The position numbers and the translations under genes were made by a program. 64,000 bases of DNA. Source: Hymenopellis radicata (lineage: Eukaryota; Basidiomycota; Agaricomycetes; Agaricales; Physalacriaceae). The stretch is from positions 102,805-166,804 of the forward strand of contig JADNRX010000091.1 of NCBI GenBank assembly GCA_015501595.1, in the 5' to 3' direction. Shown piece after piece: positions 43,220-56,300 of the stretch. Position 1 is the stretch's first letter. Each line of letters begins with the position of its first letter. The notes below the pieces were generated by a model. The model searched no databases and was not told the origin of the DNA. It was given only the letters and a program-made list of their open reading frames with translations.

Positions 43220-46200
43220 CTAAGTATGACTATTACTTCGTTGAATAGTGTGTGAGCCGGTTACGCTACTGTTAACATAAACAATGTTCATCCCGTCCAC
43301 CTTCTCGACATCGTGAAGGACCCGTCGACCTCCAACCAGGAGCATGACACCACGATATCCCGACCTCATCTCAGTGCCGGCGAGTTTAATCGAGGCTACC
43401 CGTCTATCGGATACGAGCTTTTGGTTTGGGATAGTTTTTTTCCGGTATGTTGCCAATAGTGACAATGTCCAGTAAGCCTTGACTTGCTGGTGGGCGTTGT
43501 GCCAGAGCTCATCGAGAGTCATGTATTTTTCCTTCTGGTTGTATATGGGTATGCGCAAATCTTTCCACGTCAGCATGTTGAACTGATGGGGCGCCTTGAA
43601 GTCTTTTCTCGGTCGGCCTTCTCATCTCTCCAAATGTGCGCCTCCGCCCGAGATGGAGTTGGTGTCATGTCCATAGTCTGAAGCGCCTCGTCGAGCTTCT
43701 TCAGTGTGTCGTACTCGGCGTGGCTGTTTTCTTTCCAACCCATCACGCCACTTTTGATATCTTCCAATGTGGCGACTTTGAGCTCCACCAGATATGTGTA
43801 TTCCGGGATGAAGATGTCGGCATAGATCAAATCGGTCTTCTTCTTGGGGTTTTTCAACTTCGAAGACGGGTCGGTCAATTCGAGCTCCTCGACGATGGAG
43901 ATGGCGCTCGAATTCCCCGTGAGTTTGACGAGGAGCATCAGCAGCTGCTGGAAAGTATTCTCGCTTATTTTCTCGATCGTGCGCGTCGCCTGGTCTTTGA
44001 GGTGCGCTTCAATGCCATCGGCGGCCCACTGACCGAACTTATGGGGTCCTTCGATTGCAGAATCGACTTTGAGCATTCCTTTATGCTGCGTGCAGATCTG
44101 ATGCAACTAGACATCTGGTGAGACATTTGATGATTGAGCAAAGAGTACAAAACTTACGAAGGCACGAGCTCGAGAGTTCGGGGCTTTCACGATAACATCG
44201 GTGGCGACAGACTCGTCCGAATCAAATATGTCAGCATCGACTGGAGATGCCTCGGTGTTTGCATCGGCCATGACCGTATCTATGTCGCGGGATGTCGCGG
44301 CCATTTGTCGGGGTGTAGTGGTTGAGAGGGTCGCGCTTTGAGGCATCACAACGAGAAGTCCCATTGCAATGAGCAATTTCAAAAGGGTGACCAAAGACGC
44401 AGAGTACATCTCCACCTTTTGACTCGGCGACGAACCAGTCGGTACGGGTCGGACATCGTTGTAACGAAAATGGTCATCGAGGAGGGCACCGCGTGGTACT
44501 GAATATGATATGTCTGACGCGAGCAAGAGCAAGGTTGCTATTTGTTCCTTGGGAATCTGCACCATCAACGTGCCGATAGTCGACAAGGATTGAGGCAGGT
44601 ACTCTGGATTACAGAATGTTCTGCTGAATTCTCCAGGCTGCTTCCCAGACAAAGTGTCGTACGACTTGAAGCCTGGCTTCTGGGTGGAAATCTTCGTGAG
44701 GAGGACGGCAACGATCTCGAAAAACCAGGACCACCGGATGCCCTCCGCTGAGCCGGTGTCAGAGTTGTATCCACCAGCATAGGCGACAACCTCTTTGATA
44801 CGTGACCGGACGCGTTTCTCGTTGACAGACAAGTTGATGCCGCTAAGATCGGGGTATGTTGAAAGAAGAACACATTTAAATTCCGCATCATCAACAGATG
44901 TAAATGGCCTGACGCGTTCGTGGTGCGAGATATCGAATGCACCTAATCGAAGGATAGTGCTGTGAGGATGCATCTCATCCACCAGGCCGTCATGCGTGCC
45001 GAAACAGTAAACGGAGGCAACAAGATCAGAATTAACCCATGCGCGTAATGGCTCGAAGAAAGATATCGCCAAGGCGCTGGCTAGAATGGTGGGATCTATG
45101 GAATCTGTTCTGCCTGCGACGGACATGGACCATGCCACGTCGGCAGCCATAGTATAGCCGACAACAAGGATCATGACTTGCGGATCCTCAGATTCTCGGA
45201 ACTCGGAGATGCGCTGAATTCAGGTATAAGTAGATGCATCAGAGAACTGAAGAGTACTAACCGAAAGAGTTTCATGTAAAATGTCGGCAAACGCCTGTCC
45301 ATCTCTCGCCATGCCGTTGACCTCCTGCCATAAACTCTCATACGATTGTCGAATAAACCGCAAGAAAGACGAAATCAGACAGGTCCTCAGAGCGTCCGCG
45401 AAGCTTTGTGGGGAGGAAACCGCGCTGACAAGGATCGAGAGATCCACGCGCCATGTGTCATATTTCTGACTAGCGGCAGAATGGCCGTTAATGAGCATCT
45501 GGCGAAGATAATGATTTGACTCGGATGTCCAATATCGACTGTGGACAACTTCAAGCGTACTGCACAGGAAGCACAGCAAGTTGAAGTCGTAATGGTGGAG
45601 CAGAAAGATCTTCTGCATAACTTCTCTAGCGATCTCATAAACCACTTGAGTGAACATCGATCTATCAACCAATACGGTTCTTGCGGGGAGTTGGTTGATG
45701 TCGCGGACGGCTTCACCAGAAAGCGCAGCCTGTGCGATGTAGTCAGTATAAATACATGAGAAAAGACATGGAGCATTCTAACCGCTGACAGGACGTCTTC
45801 AAGCCGCGATCCCGCCTGAACGACACTGAAAACTCGCATACCAAAGTTCGTGCCCAGGAGTTTCCCCGTTGGCTGATGCTTTAACAAGGCAAGTGGAGGA
45901 AAGGAGGGGGCTATGCGTCGTCGCTGGGACACTGGTACAGATCCGCCGGCGTCGTCGAAACGTCGCTTTGCGCTTTGCCCTTCGGGCACAGCGCTCTTAG
46001 ACGATGTAGACGGTTGCGGCTGTGTGACCACTGGAGAAGGTGCGGTCGATGAGGTGGAAAGTGATTCGGAGATTTTAGTACTTGTTGGAGCAACCGCGGC
46101 GGCGGGGGCAACTTTGCGCGAAGACCGTCGTTCCGGAAGCGCGTTGCTATGCAGCCACACAAAACAAAATTCACGATTCATTAAAGCCGCTTCAGCGATC

Positions 46201-46505
46201 AGAGCATCGATGGTGTGATTGGGTTTATCGAGATGCCGGAAAAGAGGTAGCTCCAGAGTCAGCGCGACCGCACTGGTTGTGACGCTTTGTTTGGTGAAAT
46301 AAAGGTCGTCGTATGTTCTTGTACTGATGTCAATGTTAGCATATTGCGGCAACATGCCTACATGCAGGCCTAAAAGTCTATGGAACCTGGATATGGTTGT
46401 GTTGGCGTTCAATGGAACTTCCACAGAGACGTGAATAGGGATATCGCGGCTGGCCACGTCGTCGTAGACAAGGACGGGAATTTGGAGAGATGGTGGGTCG
46501 GACAT
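43220..46505 (-). CDS. PD-(D/E)XK nuclease-like protein, ~1041 residues (one frameshift)
   Basis: Exons 46505-45783, 45729-45262, 45213-44158 and 44097-43220. The first three are whole-codon. In the last, the frame shifts by one at an A-run (43604-43607 on the plus strand); with one more A it continues as RKDFKAPHQFNMLTWKDLRI to the stop. The C-terminal domain has DLIYADIFIPEYTYLVELK (about residues 838-856), an acidic residue then E-L-K on a beta strand, the PD-(D/E)XK pattern. It continues with ELWHNAHQQVKAYW and RGVMLLVGG, as in the nuclease domain (PF08011 type) that normally follows AAA-ATPase-like domains. The N-terminus (VSVEVPLNANTTISRFHRLL...) might be ubiquitin-like, as in Crinkler-type proteins. 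The middle is unassigned, with a Ser/Pro linker containing KRRFDD and SQRRRIAP. It is divergent from AAA copy B, 221 bp apart. Confidence 0.6.
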
Positions 46506-46670
46506 TGACAATGGCGATCAACAGCAGCAGGAAAGAGAGCTCGGGGATTTCAACAGAGCGCGCGACGACTGTGATCTATATCGATCAGAGCAAAGTACGA
46601 TGGGAACAAAGAGAACAACATCAGGATCAATCGGGATTCGGAAGAACTTGAAGGTTAAGGGTAGTAGCAT

Positions 46671-46676
46671 CACGTG
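46671..46676. promoter_or_regulatory. CACGTG between nuclease-like gene and AAA copy B
   Basis: CACGTG lies 50 bp before the copy B start and 165 bp before the nuclease-like start, in the shared 221-bp divergent promoter. It has the same core as upstream of the other AAA copies. Confidence 0.5.
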
Positions 46677-46726
46677 CTTGTGTTTGTTTATAATAATTGT
46701 GATTGACCTCTTCCTTCACAACCACC

Positions 46727-48287
46727 ATGACAGCCCAGCCCGACACCGTACTTCTGGCCTGCGAGCACAAGTTCCACTGTATCGTTGATGGGAAAACATT
46801 TGCCGATGCCCTCGACGCCATCCTGAAAGCACATGCCGATTCTCAATGCCCGTGTATATTGGGCAGCTGCGATCGCGCCTGGATATCCCCACGACCGTTA
46901 ATGGGACCTGACAACGTCCTTCCGGACAATGCTACAATTGTACCTATGGACCGGGATGTGGATATGTACGAGCCGGACATGGTCTGGTTTGGTTCTGCGT
47001 GGGATAGCGAACCACAAGGTGAGTGGATACTATATTGAATTGTTTTGTGGCTTACGAAGTTCAGACTACGCGCACGTAAATCCGAACTGCAGATTGAACT
47101 CCAGTGCCTCCTCGGGATCCTCCCAAGGGTCGTCCACGTTTACCTTTACCAGCCGAGAGGCTTTCATTGCCGTGCGCCCAGGCCTGTTGAGGTGTGGTAT
47201 CGACCACAACGTGCCCATGGTAGGCCTCCTAGATATCATCCGAAGCCATGGCTGATGCGTAAATAGCGTCTCCCACCCTCTGAAATCATATTTACCAACG
47301 CCTCCCGTTTAAATGGCAACATTTGGATCGATAAAACGGAGTCTATCCAGTTTATAGATCGTCTAGGCGCACCGTTATCCCTAATTCGTCGCCCTGCTGG
47401 CTTTGGGAAGACTTGTTTCTCCATGATGAACTTCCTCTATCAATCCGCTTGGCTCTCGCATTCCGACACTTTCAGGGACATGTTTGGAGCCACAAAGATA
47501 GCTTCTTGCCCGGGTGCTCCAGATAGCAATGGTCTTTTGGGCTTGCACTTCGATCTTGGTGAGGTGGCTAGGGCAGCCATTGAGGATTTCAAGGCCGCAC
47601 TCCTCGCATACGTGCAGGGTTGCATGTTCGAGTTTATAGGGCAGAATGCCGCATTGTTAGAATCATGCTTATCGGAGGATGAGGAGCCTCATCCGCCGCA
47701 TCTGTACAAGGACGGCCATTTGGGTGTATCAGCCATTCCGGTGCGCGTGTCTATTTCTTCATAACTTAGGCGGCCCGGCTCAAAAGTGTTGTCAGCATCT
47801 CATAGGAAAGTCTGGGTGGTCGTTGTACGTTGTCATTGATAACTACGATGCACCCGCTCGCGTCTACAAGAACAATACTAAGGTCATGCGACTCATCGAA
47901 TCTGTCCTTATTCGTCCGCTCAGTGACTTAGGCCGGTTGGTCTTTGATGGTCTAATCCTCGGTGATTACGTTGAGGGCGATGATGGGGACTACGCTGACG
48001 AGGGTGATGACGAAAACTGGACTGCCCCCGGTCCATGGAGTCAAATATCCAACGACTATACACGCCATCCGTATGTGAATGCGGCATTCGGGCTTTCTGT
48101 CGATGAAATCGCTTGGCTCTGCAAAGCTGTCTCTCCGACTGACCATCTCTTGCTGGGTAAAATCGTACAGGATGTTCGTGGTTACCAGTTTGGACCTAAC
48201 GTCGATCTGACATACAATACACGGGATGTCATCAACGCCATTCGCGCGCGCACCGATGGCGGAGAAGCGGCTGTCATTCTCAAGTAG
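46727..48287 (+). CDS. AAA-ATPase-like protein, copy B (intact)
   Basis: Exons 46727-47018, 47065-47219, 47267-47740 and 47796-48287 join in phase to 470 residues. It keeps the family plan: ACEHKFHCIVDGKTF near the start, NIWIDKTESIQFIDRLGAPL before the P-loop RRPAGFGKT, then SGWSLYVVIDNYDAPARVYK at Walker B (Asn in place of the usual Glu), and AAFGLSVDEIAWLCKAVSP near the end. It is the most diverged of the three intact copies; the donor of intron 3 (GTGCGC) is weak but the phase is right. It is head-to-head with the nuclease-like gene, the only intact copy with such a partner here. The fragment at 58472 is its closest relative by the MTAQPDTVLL start. Confidence 0.8.
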
Positions 48288-48730
48288 TATTTTTTTCTCT
48301 TATTCACAATGGATTATTTTCTGCACTCCCTATTAGTATCGTACTACGCCACGGGCCGTAGCCATGTATAATGTAGCTGTTCGACACCAAGTCAACTACC
48401 ATGAACGACCTGAAGGTCATGATGCGCGGACTGGGCATGCGCAGGGTCCTCAGCATAACGGTAATGAAACTTAGGATTCCGAAGTGCACGGTACCATTGA
48501 TGGCGTGTTTCGTTCCAGGACCACCTTAGCGAGGCCACTACTATTTGTACTACGACTAGGGAGGAGGCGTAACTGCCACGCCCTGGTAAGCTATAGTACT
48601 GTACCTCTTGTAAACTATGAACTTATGGGTAAAGAAACAGGAATCATGCCATGAGAGTGTCCTCGTAGAAAGAAGAAGGGGATTGAGCGCTGAGCTCAAA
48701 CCGACCCCCGAAAAGGCTTGCAATAACCGT
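48288..48730. other. Intergenic between AAA copies B and C
   Basis: No gene seen; copies B and C are in tandem in the same orientation. Confidence 0.4.
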
Positions 48731-48736
48731 CACGTG
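48731..48736. promoter_or_regulatory. CACGTG upstream of AAA copy C
   Basis: CACGTG (in CCGTCACGTGCACA) 83 bp before the start codon. The surrounding 12-bp palindrome seen at copies A, D and E is not conserved here, but the core is. Confidence 0.45.
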
Positions 48737-48819
48737 CACACTTGCCTCATCCTAAATTTCAATTTGAAGACATTGACCATGAAATAAACTTCATCATTCG
48801 CCACGACCAGGCCACGACC

Positions 48820-50358
48820 ATGGCACCACAACCCGAGACCGTCCTTCTGGCCTGCGAACACAAATTTCACTGTATCGTCGGCGGAGAGACATTTTCCAAC
48901 GCTCTCGACGCCATCCTGAAAGCCCATGCCGATTCTCGATGCCCATGTACATTGGCCGGCTGCGATCGCGCCTGGATATCCGTAACGGGGCCAAACGACG
49001 CGCTTCCAGCCGACGCTGAAACTGTGGCTATGGACGACGTTGTGGACATGTACGAGCCGCCTATGGTCTGGTTTGGTTCTGCGTGGGACATCGAGCCGAC
49101 GGGTAAGCGCATCCAGCGTTGCTTCACTTTGTGGCTTATCAAGTTTAGACTACGCGCTCGTAAATCCACACTGCAAAATGAACTCTAGCGTCTCCTCGGG
49201 GTCAAGGTCGTCCTCATATACCTTCATGCCGCGAGAGGCGTTCATTGTCGTGCGCCCAGGCCTCCTGAGGTGTGGCATCGACCCCAACATGCCCATGGTA
49301 CGCCCTTGTTATCTAGCTAGAGGTTGCATATTTTCACGGATTGAACAGCGTCTTCCGCCTTCTAAAGTTAGGTACACCAACGCGTCCCGTTTAAATGGCG
49401 TCGTCTGGATAGACAAAACCGGCGCTATGGATGATATGGATCGTCTGGGTGCACCGCTCTCCCTCATTCGTCGTCCCTCTGGGTTTGGGAAGACTTGTTT
49501 CGCCATGATGAACTTGTACTATCACTCGGCTTTGCTCGATTCCGACATGTTCACAGACATGTACAGCGCCACGAAAATCATGTCCTCGCCGTTTAATCTT
49601 CCGAGCAGTTCGGGGCGGCTGGGCTTGTTATTTGACCTTGCGGAAGTGTCTGATGCTCCTGTTGAGGATTTCAAGGGCTGGCTACAGCTACATGTCCAGA
49701 GTAGCATTATTAACTTCTTGGGGCAGTACGCCGATTTGTTTAAGTTAGACGCCAATACGGAGGCAGCACTTCCAGGATGTCTCGAGAAGAATGGGTTTTT
49801 TTGCATAGAAGGCATTCGAGTAAGTTTGTGGACTCATACAAATACTTCACAGCTCACATCTGTTACCGTTAGCACCTCATAGGAGCGTCTGGGTGGACAG
49901 TGTATGTTGTCATTGACAACTACAACGCCCCGGCTCGTGCCTACAACAACAACACGAGAATAGCGGGACTCATCGATGCCATCCTCGTTCGGCCACTCAG
50001 AGATTTGGGGGATCTAGTTTACGGTGGTCTAATCCTCGGCGAGTACATGGAAGGCGACGATGGGGACTATTGCGACGACGAGGACATCTGGCTTGCCCCG
50101 AGTCCGTGGAACCAGATATCCGAGGACTATACCCGTCATTCATATGTGGATGCGGCGTTTGGGCTTTCCGTCGATGAGATCGCCTGGTTGTGCAAAGCCG
50201 TTTACCCCAAAGATCGCCTCTTGCTTGGAAAAATCCTACGAGATGTTCGGGGTTACCAGTTTGGGCCCGACGCTGATCTGACATATGGTACACGGGACGT
50301 TGTCGACGCCATACGCGCGCGCACCGAAGGCGGAGCAGCGGCTATCGTTCTCAAGTAA
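48820..50358 (+). CDS. AAA-ATPase-like protein, copy C (intact)
   Basis: Exons 48820-49102, 49149-49297, 49349-49819 and 49873-50358 join in phase to 462 residues. It is close to copy A: most of exon 1, exon 2 and the P-loop region (LSLIRRPSGFGKTCF) are the same, as is the Walker B variant VVIDNYNAPARAYNN. Differences cluster in the second half of exon 3 (EVSDAPVEDFKGWLQLHVQS against KVSNGPVEHFKGLLQMHVQS). Intron positions and phases are identical in all three intact copies, so they arose by DNA-level duplication, not retroposition. Function is unknown, as for copy A. Confidence 0.82.
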
Positions 50359-50419
50359 TATTCTTGCTCCTTATCTTCAATGGACTTCTTTTGTGCACTC
50401 TCAAATTGTTCTTCTTTCT

Positions 50420-50860
50420 CGCTATACGGCTAAGCTGTCTTGTCTCCACCATGATGCTCCGGCTCGGGCGTACAAGATGAACACTATGGTCATGCGACTC
50501 CTCAATTCGATTATTGTCCGCCCACTCTTGGCCCACTCAGGACTTGGGACGTTTCATTCTCGACGGTCTGAACCTTGGCGACTACGCAGAGGGCGACGAC
50601 GCCGACGATGAGCACGACGATTGGCTCGCGCCCAGCCCGTGGCGCCAAATACTCAACGTCTACACCCGACACCCAGGGCGTAAGTTGGGCTTTCCGGCGA
50701 TGAGATTGTTTGGCTTTGTAAAGGTATTTCTCTTGGGGACCGTCCTTTATTGGGGAAAGTCTTGTGAGCGGATACCGGTATGGTCCGTGGGCCGAGTGGG
50801 ACAAGAGATGTTGTAACGGAAGGGGATGTTGGCAACCTTGTGGGTCCATATGGGTCCGGT
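50420..50860 (+). pseudogene. AAA-ATPase-like exon-4 fragment (copy H)
   Basis: Begins just before the Walker B region (HHDAPARAYKMNTMVMRLLN) and runs through IIVRPLL and, in other frames, DDWLAPSPWRQILNVYTRHP and FPAMRLFGFVKVFL. Several frame changes; no start or P-loop. It directly follows copy C, consistent with unequal exchange in a tandem array. Confidence 0.6.
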
Positions 50861-50979
50861 AACAGAGTTATCGCACATTCGAGTTGCTTTTCTCGTTCGT
50901 ACCTTTCTTAGCAGATTTTCGTGTCTACTGCATTAATATATTCGTACTTCAACTCTGTCAAATACATTTATCTATGGGG

Positions 50980-51200
50980 ACAGGCGAACAGGCGCGAGTT
51001 GGCAGTTGCCTTTTCGAGAATGAATTTACTTCTTGTTCCCAACTTTCATGACACCCGCGAAAACAGCGTCTTCTCGGTGGACCTGCTCTGATTTTATGAA
51101 CGACCCGGAACGAATAGCGTGTCAGTTTCAGGTTGACGAGATGACTCCAAATCGAAGACCACTACTGGACGAATTGGTGCGTTCTACTTCGAGTCTTCAA
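50980..51200. repeat. Dispersed repeat R1, copy at 51 kb
   Basis: Same order of blocks as 8040-8250 and closely similar (GCCTTTTCGAGAATGAATTT, CAACTTTCATGACACCCGCG, GGACCTGCTCTGATTTTATG). It is followed, as at 8.4 kb, by a centrin remnant. Confidence 0.6.
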
Positions 51201-51434
51201 GGATATCGGATTTACTTTGCTACAGATCGTTTCTCGGGCGTGAAGCATAGTAAAAGAAAACGCTGCTTGCGAATCTGCTTTAAATCGACGTACAATTGAA
51301 GGGGGTCGCCCAACTTCGGATTGTGGTACGCTCGTCGTCTCCGCAATACACCTTGGTAATAACCTGTGTCCTAGTGCTGCTCCCAGCGTCCATTCGGACT
51401 CTGTATTCCCTTCTACGCCCATCGTCGACTCCTC

Positions 51435-51570
51435 TTCCCTCTAGCGCCTTCGGACAAAGACGTCTTCGTCGACTACCACGAGCTCAAAGTCGCGACAGTG
51501 CGCGCCCTCGGCTTCGACATGCGGAAGTCCTCAAAGTCCTGCGTGACAACGACAAGGGCGGGCATGGCCT
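51435..51570 (+). pseudogene. Centrin fragment, plus strand
   Basis: A degenerate copy of the EF-hand 1 to linker region (HELKVATVRALGFDM-like, then [17 protein letters not shown]) aligned with 8508-8650. It retains the HG pair lost in the 8.5-kb copy. Frames are broken. Confidence 0.5.
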
Positions 51571-51571
51571 A

Positions 51572-51690
51572 ATGGACACGGCGCCGTCCTTGTCCGTGTC
51601 GAATAGCTCAAACGCCTCTTTGATTTCCCAATCGTCCCCTTGCACACCTGCCACCAGCATAAAGGACGCGCCCACAATTTCTACCATGGC
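51572..51690 (-). pseudogene. Centrin EF-hand 1 fragment, minus strand
   Basis: On the minus strand the sequence reads DDWEIKEAFELFDTDKDGAV, the start of the first centrin EF-hand. It abuts the plus-strand fragment at 51570, so the two centrin halves point toward each other: an inversion or independent capture. Confidence 0.55.
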
Positions 51691-53309
51691 TGGGACCGAC
51701 GAGGAAATATTCGTCAGGCTGATGTCGCCAATACGGAAACCCATATCAGACTTCCAGCCACCATGACTCGCCCACCTTTCTCCTGTTCGCCTGTTCTCAG
51801 CACCGCGCGCACGAGAAGTCAACAAAGCCCAGTTCAATTATCAGGTAACCGACGTCGCGAAAACTTTCCATGGCCCCGAGAGCTCTTCGTCTTCTTCGAC
51901 GCGCCCCCAGCACGTGTCTGGCATGAATACAAAGATGAATTTGGCAAATTCAGGTCGTTAAGGCGTGTCTGAAATTTGACGTCCGGTACGTTTTCGTTTG
52001 GGCGCTCATAATGCCTTCATGTTGATCTCCTCCAAGCAAGTCACCTTCCTCAGTGGTTTACGCTCTACCTGCATGCTCCTCCCTAGTCCTCACGAAGGGG
52101 GGTTTGCGGCCAAGTAACGGCGGGTTCTGTAGTAAGCTGTGCGCAGATTCCCTTGCTCCATGAAACATCTGCTCACCCTTCCTCTAGATTATAGATCTAC
52201 GTGTACTGTCAAATGACACCACCTTGAATACGAGTACATCCCAGTCGTATTCATTCCAGGCTTTAGCTTTGTTGTGTGACCGCAAGAGTATCCGAACACG
52301 ATACACATTCATCATCACGATGCCTGGGATTGGCGGGAAATCTTCGTTGGCCCCATATCAAAAACCAATCGATTACTGCTCTGTTCCACAGATACCACTG
52401 TCTCCTAGGAACTGCTCCGATTTCTGGACCACCATAAACGAATAGGCGTGTCAGCTTTACCGTGGAGGAAGAATCTTTCTAGCACCGCCGCTAGGAGCCA
52501 AGTTGGTGCGTTATACCGCCGCACATCACGAGAATATCCCTATTGCCTGTGTTTTAATTTGATAAAGCTCGGCCTTTCGCCTATGATATCGAATGCGCTG
52601 ACTAATGCTCTAAATCGCCGTGGAATGACGGTTTAAGAGGGAAAGAAAATCGGTGTATGCTATTCCCAGCGCGTTGAAATGCAGTGCAGTAGGCGCATCG
52701 CCTTGACGACACGCCTCTGCAGTAGCCTCGGCCCTGTTTATAACCGCCACCACATCTTTGGGATTTAAACCGCCATTTGGTGCGTTACAGCGCGATGTAG
52801 GCTTTGCGGGGAGTACGCAAGCGGGCTGCTTTAAACTCAAATCCCTTTGCTGGTATACAGTGTTCATTAGTGGCAGCTCCATCATTTAATTGGCTACCAA
52901 CGATGTCGTGTCTTTTGCCTGGGGCACGACCGAGGACGACGAATCCCACGATGTAACATGCGGTGAGTTATGCTGTTTGTAGGTGGCAGATGGGTTGTTC
53001 ATGAGATTATAGGACATTTGTCGTGCGTTTTCACAGCGCAGCTTCTATATTCTATTGACGGAAACAGTATTTGGTTAGACGCGCAAGGCGTATTAGCGTA
53101 GTCATCCTGTTCAGTACAGGAAGGATCAGTAGGGAAACGGGATATGCATCTACGGTCAGGTCAGTCTCACCCGACTTCGTTCGTTCGACAAGTCACCTGA
53201 TCCCGCTTCAGTCGAGCTGCCGGTGATGCAGGTTCAACGAGATCACGGAATGACAGCAGGGCCATGCTGCTTCTGTCAAACACCTTGCGTTCACACTACC
53301 AGCACGCTC

Positions 53310-56300
53310 ATGTCAATCCACGAGGTATCCAACGACGGGCAAGAAATGCCTGCGAGTGGGACTGCTCCCGGCCCCGCCGTCGGGGAGGACGTGCCAATGC
53401 AGGCCGAAGACATCCAGCCACGTCCTGCACCTGTACCTCAACCCTCACAGCCCACGAAAACATTCTTTGGGCTGGCGCAGGATGCCGGAAGGCAGGGCTT
53501 TTCGCGGCCTGCTTTCAATGGTGACTACGTGGCGCGGTTCCCAGAAGATCCTTACGGCCAGGAAACCGCGCCCAATGCGAGAGCTTGGCGTGTCTATGTT
53601 GAAGAAGCCGCCGCCTTCGACGAAAACATGGTTGGCCAATCCCGCGATGGTCTGGATGTAATGCTGGTCTTCGTACGTATTCAAGCTCATCGTTGAGTGT
53701 TGTTACTGAGTAGAGTTACTAGGCTGGTCTCTTCTCTGCCGTTGTCACATCATTCCTCGTACAGGTTTCGCAGAACCTTCAAGCAGACTTTTCGGAAATG
53801 TCCGCTCTCCTCCTCCACGATCTTCTCGTCGTTCAACTTGCCATGGTCGATGGCGCGACGGTCAATGTTACGACTCCTTCCATCAACCCCGCCGAGAAAT
53901 TCGAGCCTGATGTGATTGACATCTGGATCAACGGATTGTGGGTCGTCAGTCTCACCACCAGCCTTGTCGTTGCTCTCGCTTCCGTCCTTGTGAAGCAATG
54001 GTTGCACCGGTACATGACTTTCCGTTCTGGTACACCGGAACTTCGCAGCCACATCCGCCAGTTTCGCTTCATGGGTCTTGAGAAATGGCGTGTCCTTATC
54101 ATCATTGGAATGCTCCCTATCATTATGCACATCTCCCTCCTGCTCTTCTTCACCGGCCTCACCCTTTTCTACATCCCATTACGTGTATCATTGGCATGGG
54201 CTGTTGGCACACTCACGGCCCTTGTCTGTGTGCTCTACCTCGTCAGCAATACCCTTCCTATCGTCTTTCCGCACTGTCCCTACCAGACACCGCTAACCGA
54301 CTTCATTCATCATGTTTATCGAGCTGTCCGGCTCGGTATTCATCCTATCAGACGACTCTGGCGGAAAACCGTCTGCCATTGTTCCGTGGCGTGGTGTGAC
54401 ATTCGCAAACTGGATATTTCATCAGATCACCCATCTTTCACAGCTTCGGAGGTGTCACAGAGCCAGTCCAAGTCGTTGGCCCAACTGGAGTCTGACGCAG
54501 TCCAAGACGCGCATCATACTCTCTCTGTCGATGCTCTCGACTGGTTGTATCACATGTCGTCAAACCCTACTGTCCATTCTCTGGTCTTACAGGGCATCAG
54601 CGGGCTTCATGCCAAGTCGCGCTCTTATGCTATGACGAAATGGAGTGGTGCTACAAACATGCAGAGTCAACGCCGTGAACTGCTCCAAGAAGCATTCAGA
54701 TGGGTCGACTTGCCTGACCAACCGTGGGAGCGCCTGTGTCGCTCTTATGTGTTCCTTCCAACGGAGAATAACTTTCAGTTAAATGCTGAAGTAGCACTGC
54801 GCCTTGAATCAATCGGATGCGGCAGAGATCGGGATCCACATGTCAGAGCTGCTAGTTTGTTTGTCTATAGTCAAAGTTGGAATTCCTTTAATTCCGAGGC
54901 TGTGCCCTTCTTCGCCAGTCACTCCGACGTGCTCATGCCTCCGCTCATTTGGGAAGAAATAGTCCGTCTTGCGCTCAAGCGTCATGACATTGACGAATGC
55001 ACATTGGCTCATGACATTGACGAATGCTCATTGGCTCAATTCCTATATGCAGTCCTCAGTGTAGAAACTGTCCTTAGTCCCACTGCATCGTTGATGACGG
55101 GTATCCAAGTCGTCTGGAGGAAATTTGAACCAGAAATTTTTGATACTCTTCTCGAATGGCCCCTCTTGGCTCGCTATGATAGTGTCTCAGTCGAGTCTAT
55201 CTCTTCGTACTGCCGAATATTGATAGCTGCTGGCAAATTGGCCCTTTCTCATGTTCAGCACCAGGATGACATGGACTACTTCGCAATTTGCCACTATCTC
55301 AAACTCCTTGCACGTGTTGTGAGGCGCAGCACAACTGCAGCCCAATGGACGGTGGATTTCGACTTTGTGTGCAGTGTTATAACAGTGATTCAAGATGGAT
55401 CTGTCACTTCCTTACCATCTGAGCCAGAGAACAACCCTTGCTTATCGTGTCTACCTGACATTCAAAGGTTCTACGAACGGTCCTCCTCAAGGCCTGAGTT
55501 CCATTTTCCAAGACTTGAATTCCTTCTCCAAACCTGGGCGGGTTTCTACGACTCCACACAATATGATGCAGATTTTGAAGATGTCCAAAGGTCAAACCTC
55601 CACATGCCCATGGACATAATGGGCAATGCATTGTCTCGTGGTCACGAGGAAGCATACCGAATCTTCAGGAATGAAAGGTGGATGAGGATCATCTTCACGG
55701 AATGGGCGATATGTGGCGGCGGCGTGTCTGAGGACCTCATGGATCGTGATGCTTGCGTGAATCCTTGCCTGAATCGGGTTATCATGGGCTATATTGAGGG
55801 TCTTTACACTCTGACACTGGACTCAAACCATCGCGAATTCTGTGAATATCTTCACCAACCGCAACAACTCATACTCATTTTCATGCTACTTGTTGGAACA
55901 GATACAAAATACTCCGTTGGCCACTTTGTCGAACGAGTAGCCAAAATATGCCCAACTCATACGTCATGGAGAGACTGTGATACGGCACTGAAAGTCATCC
56001 TTGCATGGGCCCGAACGCCGAATGCAGAGATACCTCTATTCCCATGGCCACCCTCGTTACAGAGCCTCTCTGCCACAGCCGCATTCCACAAATATCCCTT
56101 GGTGGATTGGACTGCACGCCGGTTTTCTGATCAACAGATGCGAGAATGCTTGGAAGTAGGCTTGGAAACGCTGCACGCAGTCTTGGAAAATGCTGAATCT
56201 GTCAGTTCATGACTCCTAGACACGAAAGACACAGTTTACTGATGAATCTCTCACACAGGTCGAAGGAGTCTTGATACCCGACCTTGAGAATCAGATAAGC

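Noticed and set aside
52890..52945. VVSFAWGTTEDDESHD, vaguely like the C-terminal motif of fungal chitin synthases
   Set aside because: Too short and isolated; no neighbouring transmembrane or catalytic motifs.
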